DNA of 64,000 bases from an uncultured Christensenella sp. (GCA_905203015.1 CAJKUC010000011.1:14757-78756), one strand, 5' to 3'. Counted from the stretch's first letter, positions 50,554 to 60,142 are shown. Notes: generated by a model not told the origin, from the letters alone. Program-made: numbers and translations.

Positions 50554-51954
50554 TTAAAATTCGATTTTTCCTTCGATATAGGCAATCGCTTCGTCCACGG
50601 AAACGCGGATCTGTTCCATCGTATCGCGGTCGCGTACGGTTACGGTGCCGTCTTCCACGGTTTGGAAGTCCACGGTGACGCAATACGGCGTGCCGATTTC
50701 GTCCTGACGGCGGTAGCGCTTGCCGATCGATCCCGTGAGATCGTACGTGGCGGAAAATTTCTTGCGCATTTTCGCGTAGATTTCGTCCGCTTTATCCGCC
50801 AGCCCTTTCTGCAAAGGCAGAACGGCGCATTTATACGGGGCAAGCGCGGGGTGCAGGCGAAGCACTACGCGTACGTCGTTTTTCTCTTTATCCACCACTT
50901 CTTCGTCGTAAGCGTCGGTGAGGAACGCCAGCACGACGCGGTCGGCGCCGAGCGAGGGCTCCACAACGTAGGGAACGTATCTTTCGCCCGTAACGGGATC
51001 GGTGTAATCGAGCGGTTTGCCGCTTTCTTTCGCGTGCTGAGAAAGATCGTAGTCCGTTCTGTCGGCAATGCCCCACAGTTCGCCTCTGCCGAACGCGAAA
51101 TCATACTCGAAATCGGTGGTGGCTTTGGAATAGAAGCACAGTTCTTCGGGCGAGTGATCGCGAAGATGCAGATGTTCTTCGTTCATGCCGAGCGATAAGA
51201 GCCAGTTCTTGCAGAAATCTTTCCAGTAGGCGAACCATTCGAGGTCCGTGCCCGGTTTGCAGAAAAATTCAAGTTCCATCTGCTCGAATTCGCGGAGGCG
51301 GAAGGTGAAATTTCCGGGCGTGATTTCGTTACGGAACGATTTCCCGATCTGCCCGATGCCGAAGGGTACGCGCATACGGGTGGAACGCTGTACGTTCTCG
51401 AAATTCACGAAAATGCCCTGCGCCGTTTCGGGACGAAGATAGATGGTGTTCGTGGTGTCTTCCGTAACGCCCTGGAAGGTTTTGAACATAAGATTGAATT
51501 TACGGATCGGCGTGAAATCGGATTTCCCGCAGATCGGGCAGGGAATTTTATGTTCGGAAACGAATGCCTGCAACTGATCGGAATCCATGGCTTCCACGGA
51601 AATGTTCAGTTTGTGCTTTTCCGCGTATTTTTCCACGAGATCGTCCGCTCTGTGGCGGGATTTGCAGTTCTTACAATCCATCAGAGGATCGGAAAATCCG
51701 CTTAAATGCCCCGAGGCTTTCCACACGCGGGGATTCATCAGAATCGCGCAATCTACCCCCGTATTATACTGATTTTCCTGCACGAATTTTTTCCACCAGG
51801 CGCGTTTTACGTTGTTTTTCAATTCCACGCCCAAAGGGCCGTAATCCCACGAGTTGGCAAGCCCGCCGTAAATTTCGCTGCCGGGGAAAATAAACCCTCT
51901 GTTTTTGCAAAGGGACACAAGTTTGTCCATAGTTACCGCACGTTTTTCACTCAT
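50554..51954 (-). CDS. glyS: Glycyl-tRNA synthetase, alpha2 type
   Basis: 466-aa class II enzyme of the single-chain (GlyQS-unrelated) kind. Opens MDKLVSLCKNRGFIFPGSEIYGG and GLANSWDYGPLGVELKNN; motif 2 FRNEITPGNFTFRLREFEQMELEFF; motif 3 EPSLGADRVVLAFLTDAYDEE; C-terminal anticodon-binding domain from about residue 350 (LHPALAPYKCAVLPL). The ATG at 51,954 (MSEKRAV) is preferred over a 43-codon extension. No T-box leader is seen. Divergent from glnS with its own promoter at 52,048. Confidence 0.96.
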   Translation of the reverse strand: MSEKRAVTMDKLVSLCKNRGFIFPGSEIYGGLANSWDYGPLGVELKNNVKRAWWKKFVQENQYNTGVDCAILMNPRVWKASGHLSGFSDPLMDCKNCKSRHRADDLVEKYAEKHKLNISVEAMDSDQLQAFVSEHKIPCPICGKSDFTPIRKFNLMFKTFQGVTEDTTNTIYLRPETAQGIFVNFENVQRSTRMRVPFGIGQIGKSFRNEITPGNFTFRLREFEQMELEFFCKPGTDLEWFAYWKDFCKNWLLSLGMNEEHLHLRDHSPEELCFYSKATTDFEYDFAFGRGELWGIADRTDYDLSQHAKESGKPLDYTDPVTGERYVPYVVEPSLGADRVVLAFLTDAYDEEVVDKEKNDVRVVLRLHPALAPYKCAVLPLQKGLADKADEIYAKMRKKFSATYDLTGSIGKRYRRQDEIGTPYCVTVDFQTVEDGTVTVRDRDTMEQIRVSVDEAIAYIEGKIEF

Positions 51955-52047
51955 AACCGCCGTATCTCCCGAATTTTTTGCCGCGCCTGCCGTATCGCCG
52001 TATTTTTGCGGGGATACGTTTTGTTTGCACGGAGATTTTCCGGTAAT

Positions 52048-52076
52048 ATTATACAATGTTCCGCGCCGTAAGTCAA
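52048..52076 (-). promoter_or_regulatory. glyS promoter
   Basis: Minus strand TTGACT (52,071-52,076), 17-bp spacer, TATAAT (52,048-52,053). The start codon at 51,954 follows about 90 bases later. The 406-base divergent gap 51,955-52,360 holds this and the glnS promoter and no other feature I can see. Confidence 0.8.
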
Positions 52077-52211
52077 TCACTTTTTGCCCGCGAAAAAGAA
52101 GGAAAGAAAGGCGAGGGCGCGAAAAATTTCTTTTTTCTGCCGTTTCCGATAAAAAAACGCAAAAAAACTCGTAAAATGCTGCAAATTATTATTCCATTTT
52201 TCCGTTAAACG

Positions 52212-52220
52212 TGGTATAAT
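52212..52220 (+). promoter_or_regulatory. glnS extended -10 promoter
   Basis: TGG then TATAAT (52,215-52,220), an extended -10; no good -35 is visible. Leader of about 135 bases to glnS. Confidence 0.55.
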
Positions 52221-52360
52221 ATCGATAAGATATTTTTCGTCTGCTTTGCGCGAGGCTCTTTTGCGCGTGCGCGCAACGGGCGGAGTGGCGTTCCCGTGCG
52301 GCGGGAAACGGAAAAATGCGGGCGAAAATTTACGAAAGCGCGAAAAAAGGAAGGATTACT

Positions 52361-54001
52361 ATGGCGGAAGTGTTATCGGAAGCGACGAACTTTATCGAAC
52401 AGATCATAAACGAGGATATCGAAAGCGGAAAAGTGACGGAAATTCAGACTCGTTTTCCCCCCGAACCGAACGGGTATCTGCACATCGGGCACGTAAAGAG
52501 CATGCTCGTTAATTTCGGCACGGCGAAAAAATACGGCGGAAAATGCAATCTGTTTTTCGACGATACCAATCCTTCCAAGGAAAAAACGGAATTTGTGGAC
52601 GCGATCCGCCGTGATATTCACTGGATCGGTTACGATTGGGCGAAAGAAGTGTACGCTTCCGATTTTTTCGATACGATTTACGAATATGCCGAACGCCTGA
52701 TTCTCGAAGGAAAAGCGTTTGTAGACGATCTTTCGCCCGAAGAAATCAGCGCGACGCGCGGAACGCTTACGGAGCCCGGGAAAGAAAGCCCTTATAAAAA
52801 CCGCAGCGTCGAAGAAAATCTTCGCCTCTTCCGCGAAATGAAAGCGGGGAAATATGCCGACGGCGAAAAATGTCTGCGTGCAAAAATCGATATGGCTTCG
52901 CCGAACATGAATCTCAGAGATCCCGTGATTTATCGTATTCTGCATTGCGCGCACCACAGAACGGGCGACAAGTGGTGTATCTACCCCATGTACGATTATG
53001 CTCACCCCATCTGCGATTATATGCAGGGCGTTACACATTCCCTCTGCACGCTGGAATTTGAAGATCACCGCCCTTTGTACGATTGGGTGGGGATTCAACT
53101 CGGCTTCAATCCGAAACCGCGCCAGATCGAGTTCGCACGGCTTTCCATCACGAATACGGTGATGAGCAAGCGATATCTTAAAAAACTGGTGGAAGAAGGA
53201 TTCGTGCACGGCTGGGACGATCCCCGTATGCCTACGATCGCGGGGTTGCGTAATCGCGGCGTGCCGCCGAAGGCGCTTCTCGATTTCTGCGAAAAGGCGG
53301 GGATCGTAAAGGCGAATTCCACGTGCGAAGCGGGTTATCTCGAAGCGTGTATCCGCGACGATCTCAACGAGAACGCGGAACGCGCCATGGCTGTATTGAA
53401 CCCTCTGAAAGTGGTGCTTACAAACTACGAGGGTGAAGAACAACTCGATTGCCCCCGCCATCCGCTGAAAGAAGAACTCGGCACGAGAAAAGTGACGTTT
53501 ACGAAAGAACTGTATATCGACGCGAGCGATTTCGCGCTCGTTCCTCCGCCCAAGTATCAGCGGCTGAAGCCGGACGGATACGTGCGGCTGAAAAACGCCT
53601 ATATCATTCATTGCGACGAAGCGGTGCAAAACGAAAAGGGAGAAATCGAAGAACTCCGTTGCTCTTACGTACCGGAAAGCCGCTCTTCGCACGATACGAG
53701 CGGACTGAAAGTGAAAGGTACGATTCAGTGGGTGGACGCAAAGACGGGGAAAGACGCGGAAATCCGCCGCTACGGCTATCTTTTAAAAGACGCGGCGTAT
53801 CCCGGGCAGGATTTTTCGGAACGCATGAACGAAAACAGCGAAATTATTTTTCACGGCAAGGCGGAGCCGTATCTCGCGGAATGCGAGGACGGCAAAGCGT
53901 TCCAGTTGATGCGCGTGGGTTATTATAAAAAATGCACGGACGAAAACGGAAATCTCGTTCTTTCGGAAATCGTTTCCCTGAAAGATAATTTCAATAAATA
54001 A
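52361..54001 (+). CDS. glnS: Glutaminyl-tRNA synthetase
   Basis: 546-aa class I enzyme. RFPPEPNGYLHIGHVKSMLVN holds the HIGH-type motif (key part PEPNGYLHIGH), FFDDTNPSKEKTEFVDAI follows, and ITNTVMSKRYLKKLV carries the KMSKS-equivalent VMSKR. The Gln-specific distinction from GltX is shown by DDTNP and the C-terminal double beta-barrel anticodon domain (LYIDASDFALVPPPKYQRLKP). GlnRS replaces the indirect Glu-tRNA amidation route, which many Clostridia use instead. AAGGAAGG precedes ATG. Divergent from glyS. Confidence 0.95.
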   Translation: MAEVLSEATNFIEQIINEDIESGKVTEIQTRFPPEPNGYLHIGHVKSMLVNFGTAKKYGGKCNLFFDDTNPSKEKTEFVDAIRRDIHWIGYDWAKEVYASDFFDTIYEYAERLILEGKAFVDDLSPEEISATRGTLTEPGKESPYKNRSVEENLRLFREMKAGKYADGEKCLRAKIDMASPNMNLRDPVIYRILHCAHHRTGDKWCIYPMYDYAHPICDYMQGVTHSLCTLEFEDHRPLYDWVGIQLGFNPKPRQIEFARLSITNTVMSKRYLKKLVEEGFVHGWDDPRMPTIAGLRNRGVPPKALLDFCEKAGIVKANSTCEAGYLEACIRDDLNENAERAMAVLNPLKVVLTNYEGEEQLDCPRHPLKEELGTRKVTFTKELYIDASDFALVPPPKYQRLKPDGYVRLKNAYIIHCDEAVQNEKGEIEELRCSYVPESRSSHDTSGLKVKGTIQWVDAKTGKDAEIRRYGYLLKDAAYPGQDFSERMNENSEIIFHGKAEPYLAECEDGKAFQLMRVGYYKKCTDENGNLVLSEIVSLKDNFNK

Positions 54002-54089
54002 AAAGCGGAGACGAATCGGCCGGCTTCCCTTTTCAGATGTTTCGGCATATACTGAAAACGGGCGGCGCGGCGAAGGAGGTGCGCAAATC

Positions 54090-55325
54090 ATGTTTATACG
54101 ATCGTTGCTTGCGATTCCGCAGGCGATTACCGACAATTTCAAATGGATTGCGATCGGCGCGGCGGCGCTGATCGGCGTAATCGCATTGATTTGCGGCTTG
54201 TGTAAGGGATTTTACAGAACAAGTCGTCGGTGGATAAAATTTATCTCCGTCGTATCGCTGTTTTTCTTTCTGTGCGCGCGCTTCATCGATCAAAATCCGA
54301 TCGAAAAAATCGCTTTCGTAAAAAACCTTGCCGACGATCTTCGCCTTGCCGTAATCGTAGGTTCGTATCTTCTCGCCTCGATCGTTGCGGTGAATATCGT
54401 ATTCGGAATTATCGACGCGATCGTGAAAGCGGCGGCGATTAAAAAATTGGAAAAAAGTGTGGCGGTTTCCACGAAAAAAGATCCGCGCGAACGGGAAAGA
54501 GAGCAGCGCGCGATCGACAAAAAATGGAAGCCGAACGCGTTTTCTCGGCTTTGCGGCGGCGTTGCGTGCGTGCTTAACGTGGGGATCTGCGCGGGCTTTA
54601 TCGCGGCGTTAATTGTGTACGGCTGTTCGTATTCCTCCCGCCTTACCGGCGATATTTTCGCCTTTGTATATAACGATTTGCCCGAAAAAGTACTCGATTA
54701 TCTGCGGGCGTATGCGCTCGATTCCGTTGCGTTGCTGTTTATCCTTTCCGTTTCCTATTGCGGGTATCGGGCGGGCGCGCTCAACGGGTTTCGGGCGGTG
54801 TTTATGACGTTCGGCATAGTTGCCGCGGTGGGTTTCGGTATAGCCGTACCTTTCCTGGCGGCTAATTCGCAAAAGACGGTTTTCACACCCGTCGTTGCTG
54901 TCACCGATTGGTTTTCGTCGATGTTTGAAAAGGCTTCCGCGGAATTTGTATCGTCGCGGGCGAAATTGTTCGGAAAACTCGCCGCAGGGGTTTCGCTTGC
55001 GCTTGTGTTTGCGCTTGTCTTCGCGTTGTTTGGGTTGCTTCTCAAAGCGATTACGCGCACGATACGCCGGGTGGCTGTGATCAGAATCATCGACGGCTCG
55101 CTCTGTTTCATCGTAACGTTTGCCGTTGCCGTAGCCGCAGTGGCCGCCGTGGCGGCGGTGATGCTGTCACTCGAATATGTGGGCGTATTCAAGGGATCAT
55201 TTAAATTCACGTCGCTGTTTACGGATAAATCGCCGTTGCAGAACGTATTCAAAGATCTCTTCGATAACCGCCTTACGCAGTACCTCGACGCGGCGAAAGA
55301 CGCGATGACGAAAGCGGCGGGCTGA
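54090..55325 (+). CDS. CvpA-like multi-pass membrane protein
   Basis: 411 aa with about eight TMs; not firmly recognised. Two regions look like repeats of a CvpA-type unit: residues 1-120 (ALIGVIALICGLCKGFYRTS) and about 215-370 (SYCGYRAGALNGFRAVFMTFG and VIRIIDGSLCFIVTFAVAVAAV). A basic cytosolic stretch (KKDPREREREQRAIDKKWK) separates them. CvpA-like proteins have unclear roles in envelope processes. AAGGAGGTG ribosome site; the gene follows glnS by 88 bases and ends before a terminator, perhaps as one transcript. Confidence 0.65.
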   Translation: MFIRSLLAIPQAITDNFKWIAIGAAALIGVIALICGLCKGFYRTSRRWIKFISVVSLFFFLCARFIDQNPIEKIAFVKNLADDLRLAVIVGSYLLASIVAVNIVFGIIDAIVKAAAIKKLEKSVAVSTKKDPREREREQRAIDKKWKPNAFSRLCGGVACVLNVGICAGFIAALIVYGCSYSSRLTGDIFAFVYNDLPEKVLDYLRAYALDSVALLFILSVSYCGYRAGALNGFRAVFMTFGIVAAVGFGIAVPFLAANSQKTVFTPVVAVTDWFSSMFEKASAEFVSSRAKLFGKLAAGVSLALVFALVFALFGLLLKAITRTIRRVAVIRIIDGSLCFIVTFAVAVAAVAAVAAVMLSLEYVGVFKGSFKFTSLFTDKSPLQNVFKDLFDNRLTQYLDAAKDAMTKAAG

Positions 55326-55378
55326 TCGCCGTTTACGGGAGAGTGCCTGCGGAAAATCTTAAATTTAAAACGAATTAT

Positions 55379-55411
55379 GCCCGCTTCCGTAAATCGGAGC
55401 GGGCTGTTTTT
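55379..55411 (+). terminator. Terminator after the CvpA-like gene
   Basis: Stem GCCCGCTTCCG / CGGAGCGGGC with one bulged T, five-base loop, then TGTTTTTAT. Confidence 0.85.
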
Positions 55412-55522
55412 ATGCTGGCGTATATGCCTGTGCGAAATAGAACGAAATATATGCGTAAGGCGGGGATATGCGCTTTGTTTTATCGTAAATCTGTGGGGTA
55501 TGGGCGTGGGTTTCGCGTTTTA

Positions 55523-56068
55523 TCACTCGAACTGGTTCGCCAGAATTTCCGCCGTCAGACGTACGAGATTCACAAGATTGCGGTCGATTTTTGCATTTTC
55601 TTCTTTGTCGAGTACGGCTACTGCGCCGAGGCAATCTCCGCCCGAAACCACGGGTACGATAATCTGCGCCGTAACGCCCTCTTCCCGATTTGACGTGATC
55701 GGGATCATGTCGCTTCCTTCCGCGCGCGAGGCGGCGTAACTTTTGCGGCTTTTTAAAATTTTATCCATTTCGTCGGAAAGAGTTTTCCCCGAGAACTCTT
55801 TTTTCCCTTCGCCGAAAGCGTACAATATGCCGTCGGTATCGCACACGACGGAAAGTTTTCCGCTGAGATCGTTTAAAGATTTCGCGGCGGCTTCGCTGAA
55901 TCGTTCGATCGTGGCGATCGGCGAGTATTTTTTCAGCATCAATTCGTCGCGATCGGTGAAAATTTCAAGCGGATCTCCCTCTTTGATCCGTAACGTTCTG
56001 CGGATTTCCTTCGGAATCACCACTCTGCCCAGTTCGTCGATTCTTCTCACTATACCCGTTGCTTTCAT
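55523..56068 (-). CDS. spoVT: Stage V sporulation protein T
   Basis: 181-aa transcription regulator of forespore genes. N-terminal AbrB swapped-hairpin domain MKATGIVRRIDELGRVVIP with KEIRRTLRIKEGDPLEIF; C-terminal GAF-like domain (from about residue 60) ending LVRLTAEILANQFE, the usual SpoVT close. The ATG at 56,068 has GGGAGGAAAT; an upstream frame extension is ignored. Clear sign that the organism forms, or recently formed, spores. Transcribed toward the terminator of the CvpA-like gene. Confidence 0.95.
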   Translation of the reverse strand: MKATGIVRRIDELGRVVIPKEIRRTLRIKEGDPLEIFTDRDELMLKKYSPIATIERFSEAAAKSLNDLSGKLSVVCDTDGILYAFGEGKKEFSGKTLSDEMDKILKSRKSYAASRAEGSDMIPITSNREEGVTAQIIVPVVSGGDCLGAVAVLDKEENAKIDRNLVNLVRLTAEILANQFE

Positions 56069-56265
56069 ATTTCCTCCCGTGGCGCAATGTTTCGTTTCCG
56101 CGTTAATGTGCGGCGATCCGCCGTCGCAAAAACGTTTTTGCGTTCTGTAACAGATTGCGTAAACGGATAAAAAAGTATGCAACTATTCAAAAAAATCTTT
56201 CGTTACTTGTAAAAAACGCTTGCGTTTTTCGCCTATGTATGGTATGATATACAGGCAACGGAGAT

Positions 56266-56340
56266 GCGGGAATAGCTCAGTGGTAGAGCGTCACCTTGCC
56301 AAGGTGAATGTCGCGGGTTCGAGTCTCGTTTCCCGCTCCA
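56266..56340 (+). tRNA. tRNA-Gly (GCC)
   Basis: Seventy-five bases with CCA encoded. Acceptor stem GCGGGAA / TTCCCGC, D-arm TAGCTCAGTGGTAGAGC, anticodon stem TCACC / GGTGA around loop TTGCCAA (anticodon GCC), T-arm GCGGGTTCGAGTCTCGT. A TATGAT-like -10 lies at about 56,243. Followed by a strong terminator at 56,379. Confidence 0.97.
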
Positions 56341-56378
56341 TACGCAATCGTCGCGAAAAAGGCGGCGAAGAAAAAGAA

Positions 56379-56407
56379 GAAACCTTGAATGATCAAGGTT
56401 TCTTTTC
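56379..56407 (+). terminator. Terminator after tRNA-Gly
   Basis: Perfect 10-bp stem GAAACCTTGA / TCAAGGTTTC, four-base loop, TTTTCGTTTT. Confidence 0.92.
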
Positions 56408-56467
56408 GTTTTAGAGGCGGTGTTTTTTACCTGAAACAAAAACAGGTACAGATTACGGAGAAACGTT

Positions 56468-57694
56468 ATGAAATCGCTGAAAGAATTGTATAAAATCGGC
56501 AGAGGCCCGTCGAGTTCTCACACGATCGGACCGCAGATCGTTGCGGAATACGCTCTGCAAACGTACGGAACGGGGAAATACGCCGTGGAACTTTTCGGCT
56601 CGCTTGCGCTCACGGGTAAGGGGCACGGAACAGACCGCGTTTTAAAACAGGTGCTTGGGGCGGATACGGAAATTATTTTCAATACGGCGGAAAAAAATCT
56701 CCCTCATCCGAACACATTGAAAATATATAAATTTTCTTCGTTTGACGCGAAAGGAAAAAGCGATCTTGTGATAACGGCGCAAAGCGTCGGCGGAGGCAGC
56801 GTGGTGATCAACGGAAAAAATTATCCCGAAACGCCCGAAGTATACCCGCAGAAAAATTTTGAAGAGATCAAGAAATTCATCTCCGCGAGAAACATGTCGC
56901 TTGTGGAATACGTGATGTTTTACGAGCCCGACGCCTTTTTGTATTTTAAAAAAGTGTGGGCGGCGATGAAGGACAGCGTGGAACGCGGGCTTACAAAGAG
57001 CGGCGTGCTTCCCGGCGGATTGCGGCTGGAAAGAAAAGCGAAAACGCTGGATACGGCGGAATCGAAATTCGAGACTGCCGTAATGCGCGAAAACAGAAAA
57101 ATTTCCGCCTATTCGTTCGCCGTGGCGGAAGAAAACGCGGATAACGGCGTCGTCGTCACCGCGCCTACGTGCGGCTCTGCGGGGATCCTTCCCGCCGTGC
57201 TCTATTATATGTGGAAAGATTGCAACGTTTCCGAGCACGAAATCGCGGAGGCGATCGCGGTGGCGGGTGTAATCGGCAACGTGGTGAAAGCAAATGCCTC
57301 GATAAGCGGCGCGGAATGCGGCTGCCAGGCGGAAGTGGGCGTGGCGTGTTCCATGGCTGCCGCCGCGCTTTCTTCTATTTTCGATCTCGACGAAGACGGC
57401 GTGGAGTGTTCTGCGGAAATCGCGCTGGAACATAATCTCGGGCTCACCTGCGATCCCGCGCTGGGGCTGGTGCAGATCCCCTGCATCGAGCGTAACGCGG
57501 TGGCGGCGATCGAGGCGGTAAATGCCGTGGCTCTCTCGAAATCGCTGAAAAACAAGCGCAAGATTTCGTTCGACGACGTGGTGAAAGTGATGTACGAAAC
57601 CGGGCGGGATATGAATAAACGCTATCGGGAAACTTCGACTGGCGGGCTCGCTTCGTTGTACGTGGCGAAGAAAGAAGATGATACGGCGCGGTGA
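56468..57694 (+). CDS. sdaA: L-serine ammonia-lyase, single-chain iron-sulfur type
   Basis: 408 aa; converts serine to pyruvate and ammonia. The beta-type domain comes first (YKIGRGPSSSHTIGPQIVAEYA, FGSLALTGKGHGTDR), then the alpha-type domain with the cluster cysteines in VTAPTCGSAGILPAV, SGAECGCQAEVGVACSMAAA and GLTCDPALGLVQIPC. Beta and alpha parts are fused, whereas many firmicutes have separate SdaAB and SdaAA. Probably catabolic; together with threonine aldolase at 36,706 it points to amino-acid use. GGAGA site before ATG. Confidence 0.95.
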   Translation: MKSLKELYKIGRGPSSSHTIGPQIVAEYALQTYGTGKYAVELFGSLALTGKGHGTDRVLKQVLGADTEIIFNTAEKNLPHPNTLKIYKFSSFDAKGKSDLVITAQSVGGGSVVINGKNYPETPEVYPQKNFEEIKKFISARNMSLVEYVMFYEPDAFLYFKKVWAAMKDSVERGLTKSGVLPGGLRLERKAKTLDTAESKFETAVMRENRKISAYSFAVAEENADNGVVVTAPTCGSAGILPAVLYYMWKDCNVSEHEIAEAIAVAGVIGNVVKANASISGAECGCQAEVGVACSMAAAALSSIFDLDEDGVECSAEIALEHNLGLTCDPALGLVQIPCIERNAVAAIEAVNAVALSKSLKNKRKISFDDVVKVMYETGRDMNKRYRETSTGGLASLYVAKKEDDTAR

Positions 57695-57711
57695 ACGTTA
57701 AAAAAATCCGC

Positions 57712-57740
57712 TTGCATTTTTTGCCCGGACGTGGTATAAT
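57712..57740 (+). promoter_or_regulatory. Promoter of holB-ricT
   Basis: TTGCAT (57,712-57,717), 17-bp spacer ending TGG, TATAAT (57,735-57,740), just after the serine dehydratase stop and 89 bases before holB. Confidence 0.75.
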
Positions 57741-57828
57741 AAAGAAAAACGGAACGCACGGCATAAAGAAAAACGGCAAATGAGTTTTTCGGCGTGCTCA
57801 AAGGCGTTCTTACGGGGCACGGATAAGT

Positions 57829-58809
57829 ATGGAAAGTCTTTTGAAAAATACAAACGCGTATAAATTGCTTTCCGCCCGTAAGGGCTCGCTCAGGCACGCC
57901 TATTTATTGCTTTTTCCCGACGGAAAGAACCTCAGAAAAATGCTCCGTGCGTTTGCCCCTCTGTTTTTCGCCGCGGACGGCGTGGCGAGCGGGGCGGAAG
58001 ATACGGCGGCGGAAAAGAGAATTGCCGCGTTGATCGAAAAGGAAAGTTTTTCCGACTGCCTGTTTTTCCCGGAAGAAGGCAAGAAATTCACCGTGGAAAA
58101 CGCCGCGGCGGTGGAAGAAGAATGTTCTTTACGCCCCGTGGAAGGCGAACGGAAGTTATTCGTGATCGGCGATTTTTCGGAAGCGACGAAAGAAGCGCAG
58201 AATAAATTGCTGAAAATGCTGGAAGAGCCGCCCGAAAGCGTGAGTTTTCTGCTGGGGGCAACTTCTTCGTTTTCTGTGCTGCCCACCGTGCTTTCCCGCG
58301 TGGAAAAACTGGAAATACCGCCCTTTTCCGTTGAGGAAATTACGGCATATTTAAAGAGAAACGTACCGGGAATCACGAACGCGGAAGCGGCGTTATGTGC
58401 CGGATCGAGCGGCGGAATCGCGGGAAAGGCATACGATCTTTCTACGGGCGGATATTTTCACGAACTGTTGAATTCCGCTTATGATCTTTGCTTTTCTACG
58501 GTTGCTTCGTTGCCCGCGATTGTGAGGCAATGCGGCGAAACGAAATATAAAAAAGAACTGCTATCGCTTCTGAAAATCATTTTTTTCGACGCGGCGATGT
58601 ACAAAATGCGGTGCGACGGGATGAGAAGCGGATCGGAAAACGCGGCGGACGATCGGATAAAAAAAATATCGTCAGAATATTCTTACGGCAGCCTTCTGAA
58701 GGCACAGAAAATTCTGACGGACGCGGAAAAACAATTGTATTTCAACGGAATTTTTGCGCAGATTCTGGAAATTTCCGTAAGCAAAATCATTTCTTTGAAA
58801 AACGGATAA
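57829..58809 (+). CDS. holB: DNA polymerase III delta' subunit
   Basis: 326-aa clamp-loader protein. The P-loop is degenerate, as is normal for delta'. Recognisable parts: HAYLLLFPDGKNLRKML, FVIGDFSEATKEAQNKLLKMLEEPPESVSFLLGATS (key part NKLLKMLEEPPE), and the sensor stretch VLPTVLSRVEKLEIPPFSVEEI. The common zinc-binding Cys cluster of bacterial clamp loaders is not evident. Directly before ricT, the order seen in Bacillus. No clear ribosome site at the ATG. Confidence 0.9.
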   Translation: MESLLKNTNAYKLLSARKGSLRHAYLLLFPDGKNLRKMLRAFAPLFFAADGVASGAEDTAAEKRIAALIEKESFSDCLFFPEEGKKFTVENAAAVEEECSLRPVEGERKLFVIGDFSEATKEAQNKLLKMLEEPPESVSFLLGATSSFSVLPTVLSRVEKLEIPPFSVEEITAYLKRNVPGITNAEAALCAGSSGGIAGKAYDLSTGGYFHELLNSAYDLCFSTVASLPAIVRQCGETKYKKELLSLLKIIFFDAAMYKMRCDGMRSGSENAADDRIKKISSEYSYGSLLKAQKILTDAEKQLYFNGIFAQILEISVSKIISLKNG

Positions 58810-58879
58810 TCAAGTGGAAGCAAGGCGGGAAATACGCAAATCCGCGCACATACTCCCTATGTTTTATAAGGAACAGTTT

Positions 58880-59917
58880 ATGATTAAAGTAGTAGTGATA
58901 AAATTCAAGAGCGGCGGAAAACTGTATTATTTCGCGCCGAAGGCGGGCGAAGAATATCTTCGCGATATGCCCGTGATCGTGGAAACCGCCAAAGGGCTGG
59001 AATACGCCTGGGTGGCGTATCCCGAAAAAGAGGTGGACGAAAGCGAAATTACGCCGCCGCTGAAAAGCGTCGTGCGGATTGCCACGGAAAAGGACAAAGA
59101 GTTTTACAAGGCTTGTCAGGAGAAAAAGCCGCAGGCGATGGCGATCTGCAAGGAAAAAATCCGCGAACTTAATCTGGAAATGAAACTGGTGGATTGCGAA
59201 TACGCGTTCGACGGCTCGAAAATCGTATTTTTCTTCACGTCGGCGGGCAGAGTCGATTTCAGAGAACTCGTGCGGAATCTTGCCGCAACGTTCCACAACC
59301 GCATCGAATTGAGGCAGGTGGGTACGCGCGACGAAACGAAATATCTCGGCGGAATCGCGCCGTGCGGACGGGTGTGCTGCTGCGCGGGAAATATGCCCGA
59401 ATTTAAAAAAGTGACGATTAAAATGGCGAAAACGCAAGGGCTGTCGCTGAATCCGGGAAAGATCAGCGGGCTTTGCGGCAGGCTGATGTGCTGCCTTTCG
59501 TACGAGAGCGATTATTATGCCGAGGCGTTTAAAAACGTGCCGAAAGTGGGCTCGGAGGCGGGCTCGCCCGACGGAAACGGCACCGTGGTTTCCGTGAATA
59601 TGCTGAAAATGGAAGCGAAACTGCGCATTACCGATAATGCGGGTAACGTCGTATACCGCGATTTTCCCGTATCGGAGTTGCGCTTTAAAAAGCCCGCGCA
59701 AAACGACGGCGGTCAAGGCGGGCAAAATCGGAACGGCGCGGCGGACGGAGCGAATAAAAACGGCGGCAAAGGGAAAAAAGACCGTAAAGACAAGCGTTCG
59801 GACGCGGAGCGGAACGGATGTGCGGATGCCGCTTTGCAAAACGAAACCGTTGATTCGGCCGCCGATTCCGCCGAAGACGAATATGCGGAAGATTTTGATG
59901 ACACGGACGAAATCTGA
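58880..59917 (+). CDS. ricT: RicT/YaaT regulatory iron-sulfur protein (PSP1 domain)
   Basis: 345 aa. PSP1 fold with YYFAPKAGEEYLRDMPVIVE, VDFRELVRNLAATFHNRIELRQVGTRDE and the cysteine pairs GIAPCGRVCCCAG and SGLCGRLMCCLSYE, which bind iron-sulfur clusters in the Bacillus RicAFT complex; that complex tunes mRNA maturation by RNase Y and the Spo0A phosphorelay. A hydrophilic tail (from about residue 275; Gly, Asn, Lys, Asp) is longer than usual. ATG at 58,880 with AAGGAA is preferred over an earlier in-frame ATG. Terminator at 59,994. Confidence 0.93.
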   Translation: MIKVVVIKFKSGGKLYYFAPKAGEEYLRDMPVIVETAKGLEYAWVAYPEKEVDESEITPPLKSVVRIATEKDKEFYKACQEKKPQAMAICKEKIRELNLEMKLVDCEYAFDGSKIVFFFTSAGRVDFRELVRNLAATFHNRIELRQVGTRDETKYLGGIAPCGRVCCCAGNMPEFKKVTIKMAKTQGLSLNPGKISGLCGRLMCCLSYESDYYAEAFKNVPKVGSEAGSPDGNGTVVSVNMLKMEAKLRITDNAGNVVYRDFPVSELRFKKPAQNDGGQGGQNRNGAADGANKNGGKGKKDRKDKRSDAERNGCADAALQNETVDSAADSAEDEYAEDFDDTDEI

Positions 59918-59993
59918 TTGCCGTTTTATTCCCGTTTGCATGCGGAATTACGTTATAAAATAAACAAAAGCATTTACAAAAGAAAGACTTATC

Positions 59994-60029
59994 AAAAAAC
60001 GCCTTATTATCGAGATAACGCGTTTTTTT
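59994..60029 (+). terminator. Terminator after ricT
   Basis: Stem AAAAAACGC / GCGTTTTTT with inner TTAT/ATAA pairs, then seven T in total. The 225-base gap 59,918-60,142 otherwise holds only the lon leader; no CIRCE or CtsR site is seen. Confidence 0.75.
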
Positions 60030-60142
60030 GTTTAGAAATCGTGGCGGAGCCGACCGCGTGAAAAAGAAGAGAAGAAAACCGAAGATCGGGGTAATCTTCG
60101 TGCGGCGTTTAAAAGCCTCTTCTTGGGGGTAGAAATAATTAT

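Noticed and set aside
51955..52360. T-box riboswitch ahead of glyS or glnS.
   Set aside because: The conserved AGGGTGG-type T-box sequence and specifier stem are not present on either strand.
59918..60142. Heat-shock operators (CIRCE or CtsR) ahead of lon.
   Set aside because: No TTAGCACTC-N9-GAGTGCTAA or GGTCAAA repeat pair found.
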